DNA from: Siphonodentalium dalli
Taxonomy: Eukaryota; Mollusca; Scaphopoda; Gadilida; Siphonodentaliidae
Assembly (NCBI GenBank): GCA_032622095.1
Contig: CP136062.1
Coordinates: 155,552,875-155,616,874, forward strand
Length of the DNA: 64,000 nucleotides
Direction of reading: 5' to 3'
In this document: positions 25,801 to 36,189 of the stretch, piece by piece
Layout of the letters: every line of letters begins with the position of its first letter
How positions within the stretch are numbered: the first letter of the stretch is position 1
Made by a program: the position numbers and the translations under genes
The notes under the pieces: generated by a model
Told to the model about the DNA's origin: nothing
Seen by the model: the letters and a program-made list of their open reading frames with translations, nothing else
Databases searched by the model: none

Positions 25801-26677
25801 CGATATTCGATTTGTGTTGCGTTATTTAGTGTTGGGTGTGAGATAACATAGTTGATACGGGTTGTTGACAAAATTGTTCAACATGAAAAGACACATTTGA
25901 AGTTAAATATATTCGCTCTTGAATGTGCCTTTACATCATATTTGGTTGTGATAAGGAACCCAATATTAATTTTTTTTAATCCCAGCCTTTTCGATGTCGT
26001 TTTTCCACGCTTATGTGTGACTGTGATAAAATGGATCTTAAATTCGTCGCATTTCTATGCGAATTGTATTATTCCAATAAATTCGATTCTAGCCTCACAA
26101 AAGCTCGGCTCGAATATAATTTAGTGCACTCGGTTGATTACTTTCGTATACATGTGCGACTCATTAGATATCCTCTATGTTTCAAGTTGTTCTTTTGTAG
26201 GAAAATTGTTTTGACTTGAAAATCAGGAAGTGGTGTTTTGGAAGAAAGAGTGCCAAATTGCAAAATGGTATCCTCTCTGACAAATGCACAATTGTTTGCG
26301 CTCTATAATTACACTAGAGTTGCAGTGAATCCACAATTGTTATGACGCTGCTTTCTTTATGAAATATTTACTTTGTGAATTTGTTTCCATGGCCTCCGAT
26401 GTTGAAACAAGCTACCTCTGCCCCTCCTTGACATTCATTTTAACTTTCGAATGTCTCTTTTTTTACAGAAGGGAAAAAAGTCGCCCTGTCATACAACTGC
26501 AAATTTGTGGAGACATCGACACTCTTCCATCACAACGTGGATGAGTTGTTGGTCGGTATTCATAAACAAAACTCTGTGCACAACAACGCGCGAACAGGCT
26601 CAGGGAGGAAGATGAAGGCACTTTTACCACGCATTTTCAAGAGTAAAGCATCCTGTGAAAATTTGATGAAATTATAA
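16879..26677 (+). CDS. RGK-family (Rad/Gem/Rem-like) small GTPase, copy 1, four exons
   Basis: RGK proteins are Ras-related GTP-binding proteins; in vertebrates they inhibit voltage-gated calcium channels and remodel the cytoskeleton. The exons are 16879-17203, 19547-19635, 24869-25052 and 26469-26677. All splice sites are GT/AG, the phases match (1, 0, 1) and the product is 268 aa, within the family's usual size. Exon 1 gives a Ser-rich N-terminal extension (residues about 14-65) and the P-loop GSHGVGKT (about 84-91). Exon 3 gives VVVYS, LRRV and the G4 motif NKCDL. Exon 4 gives KFVETST (G5), HHNV and a basic tail ending KSKASCENLMKL, which resembles the conserved KSKSCHDLSVL end of vertebrate RGKs. 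As in that family there is no CAAX prenylation box. The G3 region (exon 2 end to exon 3 start) has neither DxxG nor the RGK DxWE motif, so nucleotide handling may be unusual. Family assignment is firm; orthology to Rad, Gem or Rem is not resolved. Confidence 0.9.
17204..19546 (+). other. RGK intron 1, copy 1 (copy 2 equivalent 55487-57829)
   Basis: This 2.3 kb AT-rich intron has a GTTGGT donor and an ATTCCAG acceptor. It contains a palindromic element at 18242-18305 that has a relative in intron 3. Apart from that I see no gene and no recognisable transposon protein. In copy 2 the donor is mutated to AT. Confidence 0.75.
18242..18305. repeat. Palindromic element in RGK intron 1 (copy 2: 56525-56588)
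   Basis: Arms of about 26 bp (AATGTTCAGACAATAAGC and onward, with 18279-18305). The same start and the downstream TATGTCGTCTGT block recur at 25104-25235, so this is a member of a small element family. Confidence 0.65.
19952..20013. repeat. 20-bp-arm hairpin in RGK intron 2 (copy 1)
   Basis: GAGTGGAATTGTGGTTTTAA (19952-19971) and its exact complement (19994-20013) are separated by 22 nt. ACCACGAG in the loop can also pair with CTCGTGGT just outside, so two alternative folds exist. Confidence 0.75.
20585..20965 (+). repeat. Intron 2 direct repeat, first member (copy 2: 58868-59250)
   Basis: About 380 bp sharing ordered blocks with 21915-22400 (GGGCACAGG or GAGCACAGG, TGCAGATGA, GCCACTGTTT, ATTTTCAAAACT, CTCTCAATACAC). 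Moderately diverged. Family not recognised; no protein signature. Confidence 0.65.
21915..22400 (+). repeat. Intron 2 direct repeat, second member (copy 2: 60199-60680)
   Basis: Longer partner of 20585-20965. It includes an extra stretch (ACATTTTCGAGCATAACTGG) absent from the first. Confidence 0.65.
23790..24036. repeat. Telomere-like minisatellite island in RGK intron 2, copy 1
   Basis: About 245 bp carries the same modules as the 27450-30605 array (CCTAACCGGGACGGGACC, ACCGTACCATAACAC). It is bracketed by a 31-bp near-identical direct repeat beginning AAACATCAAATTTGAATC (about 23758-23789 and 24036-24067). Confidence 0.85.
25053..26468 (+). other. RGK intron 3, copy 1
   Basis: This 1.4 kb AT-rich intron has a GTGAGT donor and a T-rich tract before TTTTTTTACAG. 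A palindromic element at 25104-25157 is related to the one in intron 1. The rest is featureless. Only its first 678 bp are present in copy 2 (63323-64000). Confidence 0.75.
25104..25157. repeat. Palindromic element in RGK intron 3 (copy 2: 63374-63427)
   Basis: AATGTTCAGATAAGTTCTACA faces TGTAGAACCTATTTTCTGAACATT. Homology to the intron 1 element continues for about 80 bp downstream (CGTCTGTCGTCTG, ATTCCAATATA). Confidence 0.65.
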
Positions 26678-27028
26678 TTTATCAGTCACCTGTTCAGCAA
26701 CATTCAGAGTATGAAATGATGTTATTATAACAATTGTTATATATTTATCATCGGTTATGTGAGATCGTGTAGCACGAGTGCTGTGTGGTAATGTGTTATC
26801 TTTGTCAGTGCTGAGAAGGAAACATGTATACCATTTTAAACAGAGAATACTTGAAGCTAATAACCAAATCCTGTCATCCATTTGTAACTCAGATATATTC
26901 AAATCGAAATTATTCAAAATCATGGAATCATATGTTGTACACTTAGCTGCATATATATATATATAACATAAACGTAGCATATAACGTATGATTATTTTGT
27001 AAGTTATGGATAATTATGTATAGTCTGA
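26678..27028 (+). other. Presumptive 3' UTR of RGK copy 1
   Basis: AT-rich sequence between the stop codon and the AATAAA at 27029. No intron or other gene is evident. The UTR assignment rests only on position. Confidence 0.4.
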
Positions 27029-27034
27029 AATAAA
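27029..27034 (+). terminator. Candidate polyadenylation signal of RGK copy 1
   Basis: AATAAA lies about 350 nt after the RGK stop codon (26675-26677) and just before an (ATC)-rich microsatellite. It is the best-placed canonical hexamer I saw in the presumptive 3' UTR. The position is plausible but unproven. Confidence 0.4.
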
Positions 27035-27055
27035 ACTATATATCCATGTAGAGCA

Positions 27056-27182
27056 TTATCATCATCACCATTATCACCGTTGTCATCATCATGGTCATTA
27101 TCGTAATCATCATAACTGCTATCTGTTATCACAATCAACATCAACATCATCGCCGGCATCATCATATTCATCGCCGTCGTCT
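27056..27182 (+). repeat. Degenerate (ATC)n microsatellite
   Basis: About 127 bp of ATC, ACC and GTC triplets with interruptions, lying just after the candidate RGK polyadenylation signal. Confidence 0.85.
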
Positions 27183-27449
27183 TAAGTAATCACCACCAAT
27201 TGTTTGGATTATATGAGCATTGACGGTTAACTATTTCGGTCGTAAATATATCTACACGCGCTTCCATTCATCAAACGACGTGAATTCCGTTACTAATTCC
27301 TTATTGATCATTCGGCAAAATCCGAGAACGGTGGGAAATTACCTCTCATTCGTAAGCGGCCAACGGGGCCGAACACAATTAGGATCAGCTTTCAAAAAGT
27401 GGCCTGAAAATGAGTTACCGCTCTGGTTTGTCAGGAAAATTTCGGGACC

Positions 27450-30400
27450 GGATGACTCAGAACTTTAACCAGGACAGGCGTGTTGGGACCCTAAAGGGGC
27501 GGGACAGTAATTCTAGCTGGACCCGGGCCGTGACTATTAATCTAACCGCGGGCGGGACAAATCGGTACCCTAACCCTAACCGGGGCGGGACGCGACTCTA
27601 ACATTAACTGGGACGGGACCTTAGGCCTAACCCTAACCGGGACGGCATCTTAACCCTAACACTGAACAGGACGACGCGGTATCCTAACCCTGACCGGACG
27701 GGACCATAAGTTGTATGTGGGTGTTCGGAACGGATTGTAACTTAACCATAACCGAACCTGGGCCCTACCCCGGAGCGGAACGGTGCGGGACCCCAACCTT
27801 AACCCAGACTGGACGAGACCGTAATTCTAGCTGGACCGTGACTCATAGTTCTAACCGCGGACGGAACAAGTCGGGATCCTAACCGGGGCGGGACGAAACC
27901 CTACCTCTAACCGGGACGGGAAATAAAGCATAAACATAACCCTAACGGCAGCTTAACTCTAAGACTGAACAGGCCTAGTCCGACCGGACGGGACCATAAC
28001 CTGTATGTTGGGGTCGGAGTGACTGTAACTTTAACCCTAACCGGATCGGGGCCCTATCCAGGAACTGAACGGGGCGGGGCCCTAAGCCAGGCAGGACTGG
28101 ACCTTGACCCAACCCTGACGGGACATTAACACTGGCTACACCAATAACCCTAAACCTAAACGGCACTGGACGGCTCTGAACGGGAATTTAACCCTAGCCC
28201 TAACCGAGACGGGACCATAACGCTAACCGTTAGGGGAACCCAATACTAACCGGGACGTGACCCCTGACCCTAACCTATTCGGGACGGGAGCTTAACCCTA
28301 ACTCTAACCGGGACGGTTGGAACCTAACACTAACAATACTCGTAACCTGATGGTGGATCCGGATGGTCCGTACATCGGACGGGACGAGCCGGGACCATAA
28401 CAAGGAAGAGACGGGACCATAGGACGGTACCCTATCTCTAACCGGAACCCTAACCCTACCCCGGGGCGGAAGTCAGGGGAGGGACGTTAAAACTAATCAT
28501 AACCATAACCGGGACGGCACCAGTCGGGGGCAATAACAATAACTGAAAAGAGGCCTTAAGCCTAACCACAAAGGGGACGGGACCTAAACCTTAATACGGA
28601 CCAGAACGGGAGGTTAACATAACTACAACCGGGACTGGTGCTAAACCCTAACCCGTACCGGACGGGCGGGATTCTAATTTGGATGTGGTGGTTCGGAACG
28701 GTACTGTAACATAATCATGTCGGGGGTCTGACACGGAAATTAATTGGGCGGGACCCAAACACTAACAGGACGGGGCCTATGCCCCAACCCTGACCGTGAC
28801 GGGACCTCAACCCTTGGCAAAACTATAACCCAAACCCTAAAGGGACTGGACGGTTCGGGCGGGAACTTAACACAACACAACACAACACAACACAACACAA
28901 CTAACCTGGTCAGGGCCCTATCACTAACCGGTACGGAGCCTTAAACATAACCTTGGCGGGAGTTTAACCCTATCTGGTACGGGATGTTACTACAGTACTA
29001 ACTGACAACAATCGTTACCTGGCGGGTAAACCCGACCGCGGACGGGACGAATCGGGACCCTAACCAGGACGGCACCATAACCTTTAACTGAACGTAACTG
29101 GTTGGAACGGGACCTTAACACTAAACGTAACCATAAAACTGGACGGGGCCAGAGGACCTGACGTTAACACTAACCATAACCGGGACTGTACGGCTCTGGG
29201 CTGGAATATCACAATAACCATAACTGGGGCGGGACCAGTCGGGACCCTAACACTAACCTGGACTGGACCTTTGTCCGATTCCTAACTCGAACTTGGACGG
29301 GACCTTGAGCCTAACCCATAACCGGGAAGGGACGGGACCACAACAAGGGCGGTATCCTAACAGTAGCAATAACTGGACGGATTGGAACGGGACCTTAACC
29401 CTAACCATTACCCTAAACCGGGACCAGTGTCATGGGACGTCCGGGACTTTAACACTAACCTTAACGATAACCCTAACCGGGACTGGACGGCTCTGAACTT
29501 GAAATTCACCAGAACCTGACTGCGACGAGACCAGTCGGATTCCTAACACTAACCGGGACTCGACCTTAGAGCCATATCCCTAACTCTAACTTGGACGAAA
29601 CATTGAACCTAACCTTAACCGGGACGGGAGCTTAACCCTGACAATAACCGGGGAGGTACCCCAAGCTGGACGTGGCGGGATGGGACCATAACTCTAACCC
29701 TAACCGGACGGGACGAGTCGGGAAACTAACCCGGGATGGAGAGAGACACTAACCCTACCAGAGTATGACCCTAACCATAACTGTGACTGGACGGCTCGGG
29801 AATGTAATTTAGGCCTAACACTAACCCTAACTGGGACGGACCCTACCACTAACCGAAACGTTACGGTACCTTAAACCAACACCCAACTCAAACCGTGGCG
29901 GGATGGGGCTGGACCTTAAGCCTAACCTAATTATGAGTGGACCCTGACTCGAACCGCGACATGGTCTTAACCTTAGCTCTAACCGGGAGGGGACCGTAAC
30001 ACTATCCGAGATGTGACGGGACCGTAAACCGAGCCCTAACTCTAAGCGGGACTCGACACTAAAACTAACTCTAGCTAATCCGGGGAGGATGGGACCTAAC
30101 CCTAATCGGGACGGAACCGTAACCCTAATTCTAACAGGTACGGGACTCTAACCCTTACAGGACGGGATGTAAACCTTAACCCTAACTGGTACTTGACCTT
30201 AAACCTAACTCTAAGCCGAACCGTGTAGGGACGGGCCCTTAACCATAACTCTAACCGGGACGGGACCTTTAGGTTCCCCTACCCAACCGCGGCGGTGTGT
30301 GCCGGCCCTTAATCCTACACTAATCCGAATGCCAGCGGGAGGACATTAAACCTATCTCTAATCCGAATCGGGGCGGGACGGGACCTTAACACTACCCATA

Positions 30401-30605
30401 ACCGGGACGGGACTGGACCCACACACTGACCGTAATCGGCACGGGACGATAAGGGCCGTGACGGGACCCTAGTATAACAGGGATAGATCGAGATGGGACC
30501 TTTACACTATAGCACTAATCCTAAACGGGACAGGACGGGGCGGATCCTAACCCTAACTGGGACGGGACCCTAACCATAACCGGGATGGACGGGATGGGAC
30601 AGCGG
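27450..30605. repeat. 3.1-kb degenerate minisatellite of telomere-like CCCTAA and GGGACGGGACC modules
   Basis: Across about 3.1 kb the plus strand alternates one to three degenerate TAACCC-type hexamers with GGGACGGGACC modules, giving an irregular period of roughly 20-30 bp. The hexamer matches the C-rich strand of the TTAGGG telomere repeat found in many animals. The GGGAC module is not telomeric. A perfect (CACAA)6 run lies inside (28871-28901). Several open frames across it are by-products of the periodicity. It starts about 770 bp after the RGK stop codon. A small island of the same material lies in RGK intron 2. Confidence 0.9.
28871..28901 (+). repeat. (CACAA)6 pentanucleotide run
   Basis: A perfect short tandem repeat inside the larger minisatellite. 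Confidence 0.9.
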
Positions 30606-31159
30606 GCGCGGGTAGTGACGGTAACGGGGCGCGCGGGCGAAGCAACTCGTAGTTGTGTTGGTTGGGGCGTCACTGTACGTCTGTTTTCGACCAATTGGCA
30701 CTGATGTTCTAATTTTTTCGGTCCAAATTATCGCCCCATGCACTTTCACTTCAATGTTCCAGACCGAGCATAGCAGCAACTCATATTCGGAAACTTTTTG
30801 AAACTCGATCCAAATTTACTTCGGCTAAATCGAATTCTATCCAGCTATTATTTACATATACTTCTGAACACCTGATATATACATATTTTTTGTTTTGAAC
30901 TATCAACGTTAGCGTTGTTAAAGTAATGAGAGCGGGTCTCAAGTTACAAAGAGGACATACTAATAACGCTGTCAATGGCTACCGTGTTAAACCTGTTTAC
31001 CCTGGAAGCCTATAACATTGTAGAGGTCGGTTGTTTATTATGACATCAAGGTGAACATATCCATACTGCACATGGCGTCACTTTATATTGCAACCAGTCT
31101 TTTCGCTTGCTTCTTGAATTAACGAACAGCAGAGGAATATCTGCTGGTTGCTTTCATGT
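30606..31159. other. Noncoding stretch after the minisatellite
   Basis: It opens with a GC-rich patch (30600-30650, GCGGGCGCGGG and GGGGCGCGCGGGCG) right at the minisatellite edge, then becomes AT-rich. A 69-codon open frame on the minus strand (30570-30779) runs into the minisatellite and matches nothing I know. The patch could be the edge of a CpG-type promoter, but I see no gene next to it. Confidence 0.4.
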
Positions 31160-31730
31160 TTTCATTTCAATTCAATATGTTGGGACGTTTGTACACCCGC
31201 AATCCGATATTTGACTAAGAGATGATTATAATTTTGCGTAGAAGTACAATTTAGTTTTATCTTATCGAATATGCCATTTCATTTTATGCCATTGTCTGAT
31301 TTATTTGATTTATATTCGTGAATAATCCTGTGTCTTTCAATTGTTCTTGGCTGATAGCGATTCACGTGATTAGATTCATATATCTGTATGTGGCTCATGT
31401 TATCGTTTCTACATTGTGTATCATGGTTTTGCATGCTTCAATATATACTGGTTAATTTATTTTGGCTTTTATGTGTTAATTTCATTTCATTCGAGTCTTT
31501 TGTAACGTACATAAATTGCCCACAACTCGATATTTGGCCAAGCGATTATTCAACTTTTGCATAGAAGTAAACTTTATTTTTTGAAAATATCATTTTATCA
31601 TGACATTCACTGATTTGTATGATTGTTATTCATGCGCTCTAAATAATCCTGTCACTTCCAATTGTCGATTCGTGATCTTGAATCACGTGATCATATTCAT
31701 ATATTTGGCCATTGCTCAAGCCGATGTTCT
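31160..31730 (+). repeat. Two adjacent direct repeats, period about 312 bp
   Basis: About 230 bp beginning near 31183 (CGATATTTG, TAGAAGTA, AATAATCCTGT, TTCACGTGATTAGATTCATA) recurs near 31498 with the same block order and moderate divergence. The family was not recognised. Confidence 0.6.
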
Positions 31731-32257
31731 ATGTTTTCACGTTTACTACACATAGCGATTACGCAGACCAATGTTCTACATGTACGTTGTAATCTGTATT
31801 ACATTATGTTGATTGTGTTCATGGTATACATTGTCCCGAATGTCCTTAACCAGACACCACATGTAAGCGAAAAATAAATTTGTCGGATCGGAATAATGGA
31901 CTTTGTCTCACTTACTCCCTATGCATGGAAATTGCTTTAATAGGCATCAAACCAGTGACATTACATAACTACGGTCTTTACTTATTGTATACAAATTAAT
32001 AGAAGTTCAGTAAAAATAACTATAATTTGATTAAGTCTCTTTAATCCGTGTTATCGAAGAAAATATATCGTCAAATGTATAGCGTATTGGGGTACTATTA
32101 CTTGTACAACCACTTATCTCACATATATCCTAGATTCGTTTCGTTTGCAACTGATGGTAAATTGTGTTCTTAGTATTTTGTTGAAAGGTAACTGATATGT
32201 ATACTGTTGATACGTGCGGTTCCAGCTGGAATATACGCACCCCTGATCAAGACTTAG

Positions 32258-32744
32258 TGGTCCTGCTAATGTGATGTGATGTGATGCTGGTGGTCTCTGC
32301 TGAATTGCTATAATGCGATTCGGGCGAACTGATGCTGTTAAGACAAAGTACCGTTATTTTTCAAATGTTGTCATTTTCTGGGTGTATGGCTAATACGAGC
32401 GGTTTGGAATAAGACCAGTGCATGTTTGGAACATAACAAAACATAGACATTTTGAACAAATATAATAATGGCTGCTCTGGTGTTTGCAAAACGATGTGAA
32501 TTGCCATCTTGCTATAGTCGATTTGCCACAACTAGTACAACCAATATAAACATATCTCGCAATATATATGTGTTGGAATGTTTGATACACACAATGGCTT
32601 TTCATATTGCAGATTTTCCGAACGCCGCACAAACGACAATTTTAGAACAAATAACGTACATGTTCTTAACAGCGTAAATTTGCCATGACAGCATCTTAGC
32701 AATTCAACAGGGCCCACCAGCATCGCATCACATTGGCGGGACCA
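32258..32744. repeat. Inverted-repeat element with about 117-bp arms
   Basis: The left arm, 32258-32376, contains TGGTCCTGCTAATGTGATG, GATGCTGGTGG, TGAATTGCTA and GCTGTTAAGA. The right arm, 32629-32744, carries the same blocks in reverse complement. The 250-bp centre contains only short open frames with no resemblance to a transposase. It is consistent with a MITE-like or foldback element. Target duplications were not resolved. Confidence 0.65.
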
Positions 32745-33423
32745 GTTGACCAGTTGTGATACTGTAATAGGATGAAACTTTAATGGTCTGACTGTATTTG
32801 TGTTCGAGGGTACGCCAATACATGGGATTCGTTAATCAAATAATTTATTATTGCGACAGTTCTTTAATCTTAGTGTTCGATATTCCGAGAGTTCGATACT
32901 TAAGAATTTACAGCGACGTGGACATGAATAACAGTCGGGCCTCATCAACATAAAATAAATGTTCCCTGAGGCATCACCATGCGCAAAAGAATCCCACCGG
33001 TATCAAATTTAAACACCATACATACATTTGGGAACAGACAATTAACACACGCGTATATATAATTGCGTAAATGATACACAAATATCCAAATGTTTGTCTT
33101 TGTCGTGTCTTATACATGTATGTTACAACATATGTGACTTATTGGTGCTCTATATAAAAATTCACGTACATGCACGTGCGTGAGCGACACATACACGTGT
33201 AATAATTTAACGCGATGCTGAAACGGATGCCAGCTTCCGTATGTGAGGAAACTACATGCTATTATGAAAGCTAGCGCGACCTACATGTATATTTACATAT
33301 TCGCGACTTTCGGACTATCGAATAATCGTAATATCTAACTATCTGACAAACGAACTGCCTAATTTTTTCGTCATTTGACAAATATACAACATTCATATTT
33401 GAGAATAAGTGGGACAGTTGAAG
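32745..33423. other. AT-rich noncoding stretch
   Basis: No gene, RNA gene or recognisable transposon is visible between the inverted-repeat element and the long inverted repeat. Confidence 0.5.
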
Positions 33424-33910
33424 CACAGGTCCCCAGATCAAAGATTTACTCCACCCCCAATAATACTTAATCCCATAGAAATGTATTCAACTTGGCGGGG
33501 CCTAATTTTTATTTATTTTTTTCAGTAAAAAAACAGGTTCAAAATAGAAAACAAATATTTTTGTTACATAAAGGCCTCATATATACGTAGACATATATTT
33601 TCTTACCCATCAATTTGATGTATCCCGTGTAAAAACATGGTCCAGAAAAACTCCTGTTATGGGCACAGGTCTGACGGAAACCGGCTGTTGAAATCCCTCG
33701 ATCGAGATGGAGTCCGCTCAACTCGGTCAAAGAGCCGGAATTTGACCACACCGACTTGTGCTTCAAAAACGCACTAAACGGTAAGTAGAATATATATATT
33801 ATACATAATTAGAAGCGGAATCACGGCATCATATCTCTCGTATTTATTGAAATAATCAGTTTCATAAAACCGGAAGCAAATTTAAATTGTCCAAAACAAG
33901 CCATTTTGTA
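33424..33910 (+). repeat. Left arm of a long inverted repeat
   Basis: This arm aligns with the reverse complement of 35431-35948. Shared blocks include CACAGGTC, ACAGGTTCAAAA, CAGAAAAACTCC, GCACAGGTCTG, ATATATATTATACAT, TTAGAAGCGGAAT, ATCTCTCGTATTTATTGAA and GGAAGCAAAT. Identity is perhaps 75-80% by eye. Without the hAT element the two arms would be separated by only about 225 bp. Confidence 0.8.
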
Positions 33911-34084
33911 AGTAAGCTGATATGACGTAACACTAATTTGTCATTGGCCCAATATAAATCAAATATATAACGAAGAAGTAATGTACATACGCTCTAAATA
34001 TTTACGAAGTTATATTCTTGTCCATGTGTATGTTTTCAAATCGGCATTCGTGTTAATTCAATCTTTATCTATTCTTTTCATTTG

Positions 34085-34092
34085 TTATAAAT
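34085..34092. repeat. hAT target-site duplication, left
   Basis: TTATAAAT borders the left terminus and is identical to 35374-35381. Confidence 0.85.
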
Positions 34093-35373
34093 CAGCGTTC
34101 ACGCTGTCGGTAGCCAAATTAGCCAATGGATAATCTTTTTCGAATTTGGCTAATAAAAATTTCATTTGGCTAAACTTTTTTTTACCGCAAATGGAGACTG
34201 AAAGCATGGAGTCAGAAAGCTAATTCATAAAAGCGCTCAATAGATCGACATTCAAGACGAAGGTAGGTGACGAAAGTATTTCATTAATTTCGTTCCGTAA
34301 CAGCAAAAGGTAAGCTCTAACATTTAGTGTACAGTAAACATATTTTTATTTCCAAATCTAACATAAATTTTGGCAAGTGGGTTTTCAATTCTGTGATGTG
34401 AACGTTCTAGTCCGAAAATATCGAAAGTGGGAATATATTGCCGACTGTACAAAGGGAAACCCGATCGCGGACAGTACAAAGGGAAACCCGATCGACAACT
34501 CTATCAACCAAGCGATCACACAGTGATATGCAATCATCTTCAGTTTTCACAAGACGGACATTCAAAGACGCATGGGCCGTGGTTGAATCATGACAATGTG
34601 AAGAAAGCAATATTTTGTAAAGTGTGCATTGATGCTGGTATATAAGCAATTTGTTCGTAACAGGCTGTTTTAATCTGGAGAAAAATTACGTCATTCTGCA
34701 CGAAACAGCAAAAGGTTATTATTTTACATTTAATCCCCTAATCCCCCATTGTCTGTCTGGTCACTCACGGGACTCCCGCACAATGCATGTTTATGATGAC
34801 ATTGTATTTATGTCGGTCGAGGTTTATGAGCACCAAGTGTAAGACAATAGCTTAATCAGCCAAATGTGAATCACGAGAGATATTTTGTGGCTATTTGTCG
34901 TCAATACCGATACGGACAAAATAATATGAATGCTTTTATGACGGATTGTAAGTTGATAATGGCGTAACAATATTAAGTTATTAGTTTCCAGATGTCACTT
35001 AGATATTTTCGCAAGGATAAATATTTAATGATTTAAAAAAAGATATTGGTATAAAACAAAAAAATAATGACATTAAGAAGGACAATCCCGGGTTACGCCC
35101 CCCCCCCCCAATCACTCTTTCACATAATGATTAATAAATTTTTAATAAATGATATATATAAAAATACTTCTAGTTCATAAAAATTATTTAAATTATTGTG
35201 TATTTTACCTGTGTCGGTTAGATTTCCGACCAGAAAACGATGATTTAATTTGGCCAAAGTTTTTTTTAATTTGGCCAAAAAACATTTGGCTAAAGTTTTT
35301 TTCATTTGGCTAATAAAATTTTCATTTGGCTAAACTTTTGGCTAAAGATTTTTTCGGTCCAGCGTGAACACTG
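34093..35373. mobile_element. hAT-superfamily element, non-autonomous, with 8-bp target duplication
   Basis: The left end is CAGCGTTCACGCTG (34093-34106). The right end is CAGCGTGAACACTG (35360-35373), whose reverse complement is CAGTGTTCACGCTG. Both ends are bordered by the same 8 bp, TTATAAAT (34085-34092 and 35374-35381). An 8-bp target duplication with CAG-starting termini is the hAT signature. Inside both ends, direct subterminal repeats of ATTTGGCTAA occur. The plus strand retains a broken zinc-finger-like piece: GPWLNHDNVKKAIFCKVC, then after a frame change FVTGCFNLEKN and ILHE. It resembles the N-terminal zinc finger of hAT transposases and of domesticated ZMYM6/KIAA1586-type relatives. 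No DDE catalytic core or dimerisation domain is visible, so it cannot be autonomous. Confidence 0.85.
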
Positions 35374-35381
35374 TTATAAAT
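35374..35381. repeat. hAT target-site duplication, right
   Basis: TTATAAAT borders the right terminus and is identical to 34085-34092. Confidence 0.85.
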
Positions 35382-35430
35382 ACATATTGTGTTGCATAGA
35401 ATTATAAATAGTACTCACGGCAGACTCGCA

Positions 35431-35948
35431 TAAAATGGCTGGTTTTGGAAAATTTATATTTGCTTCCGAATTCATGAATCTGATTTTTTTCAATAAATAC
35501 GAGAGATACGATGACGTGATGTGGCCAGATTGGTTTGGGTGTGTCAGTAATTAATTCCGCTTCTAATGATGTATAATATATATATTTTACTTAACGTTGA
35601 GAGTTTTTGAAGCGCAAGTCGGTGTAAAAATCCGACTCGCTGACCCAGTTTAGCGGGCACCATCTAGAACGAGTGATTTTAGCAGTCGGTTTGCTCCAGA
35701 CCTGTGCTCATATCCGGAGTTTTTCTGAACCAATTTTACACGGCATACTTATGATTGAAGAGTAATAAAATATCTTTCTACCTATATATGAAGCATTTAT
35801 GTTGCTAACATTATTTTTGTGTGTTTTGAACCTGTTTGTGGACTTTGAAAAAGTTATAACAAATTAGGGCCGTCCGCGTTCGATACCTTTCTATTATAGG
35901 AAGAATATAGGGGCGGGGCATTTTTGTTTTTGTTCTGGCGACCTGTGA
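35431..35948 (-). repeat. Right arm of a long inverted repeat
   Basis: This is the reverse-complement partner of 33424-33910, in the same block order. The hAT element (34093-35373) lies between the arms. No transposase frame or clear target duplication was found at the outer ends. It could be a foldback element or an old MITE family with long arms. Confidence 0.8.
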
Positions 35949-35970
35949 GTTAAAGATGCCCAAATTTTAT

Positions 35971-36021
35971 AAAATACAAAATACACCTAATGTGACAAAA
36001 TACACAAAATACACAAAATAA
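35971..36021 (+). repeat. ACAAAATAC short tandem repeat
   Basis: ACAAAATAC-type units recur between the long inverted repeat and the Helitron remnant. No gene is seen between 35949 and 36190. Confidence 0.7.
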
Positions 36022-36189
36022 CCCTGTCTTCTATATCTATTAATGCGACAATGAAGACCTCATCACTGTAGGCACTTTCCATTTCCGGGTATCTTAATTG
36101 AACCTGGTGTTTAAAATCTTCAGAAAAATCATCCCGTTATTGGTATAGTATTAAAGGATCACAAACTTCACATGTTTTGAGGATAATTG

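Noticed and set aside
27056-27182. Possible His/Ile/Ser-rich peptide from ATC triplets
   Set aside because: It is a degenerate microsatellite after the RGK stop codon with no start codon or homology.
28744-29496. Open frames of 66-67 codons rich in Thr, Leu and Gly
   Set aside because: They run through the CCCTAA/GGGAC minisatellite; the absence of stops follows from its composition, not from coding.
35099-35111. Long C homopolymer
   Set aside because: Probably a homopolymer with uncertain length in the assembly; no function inferred.
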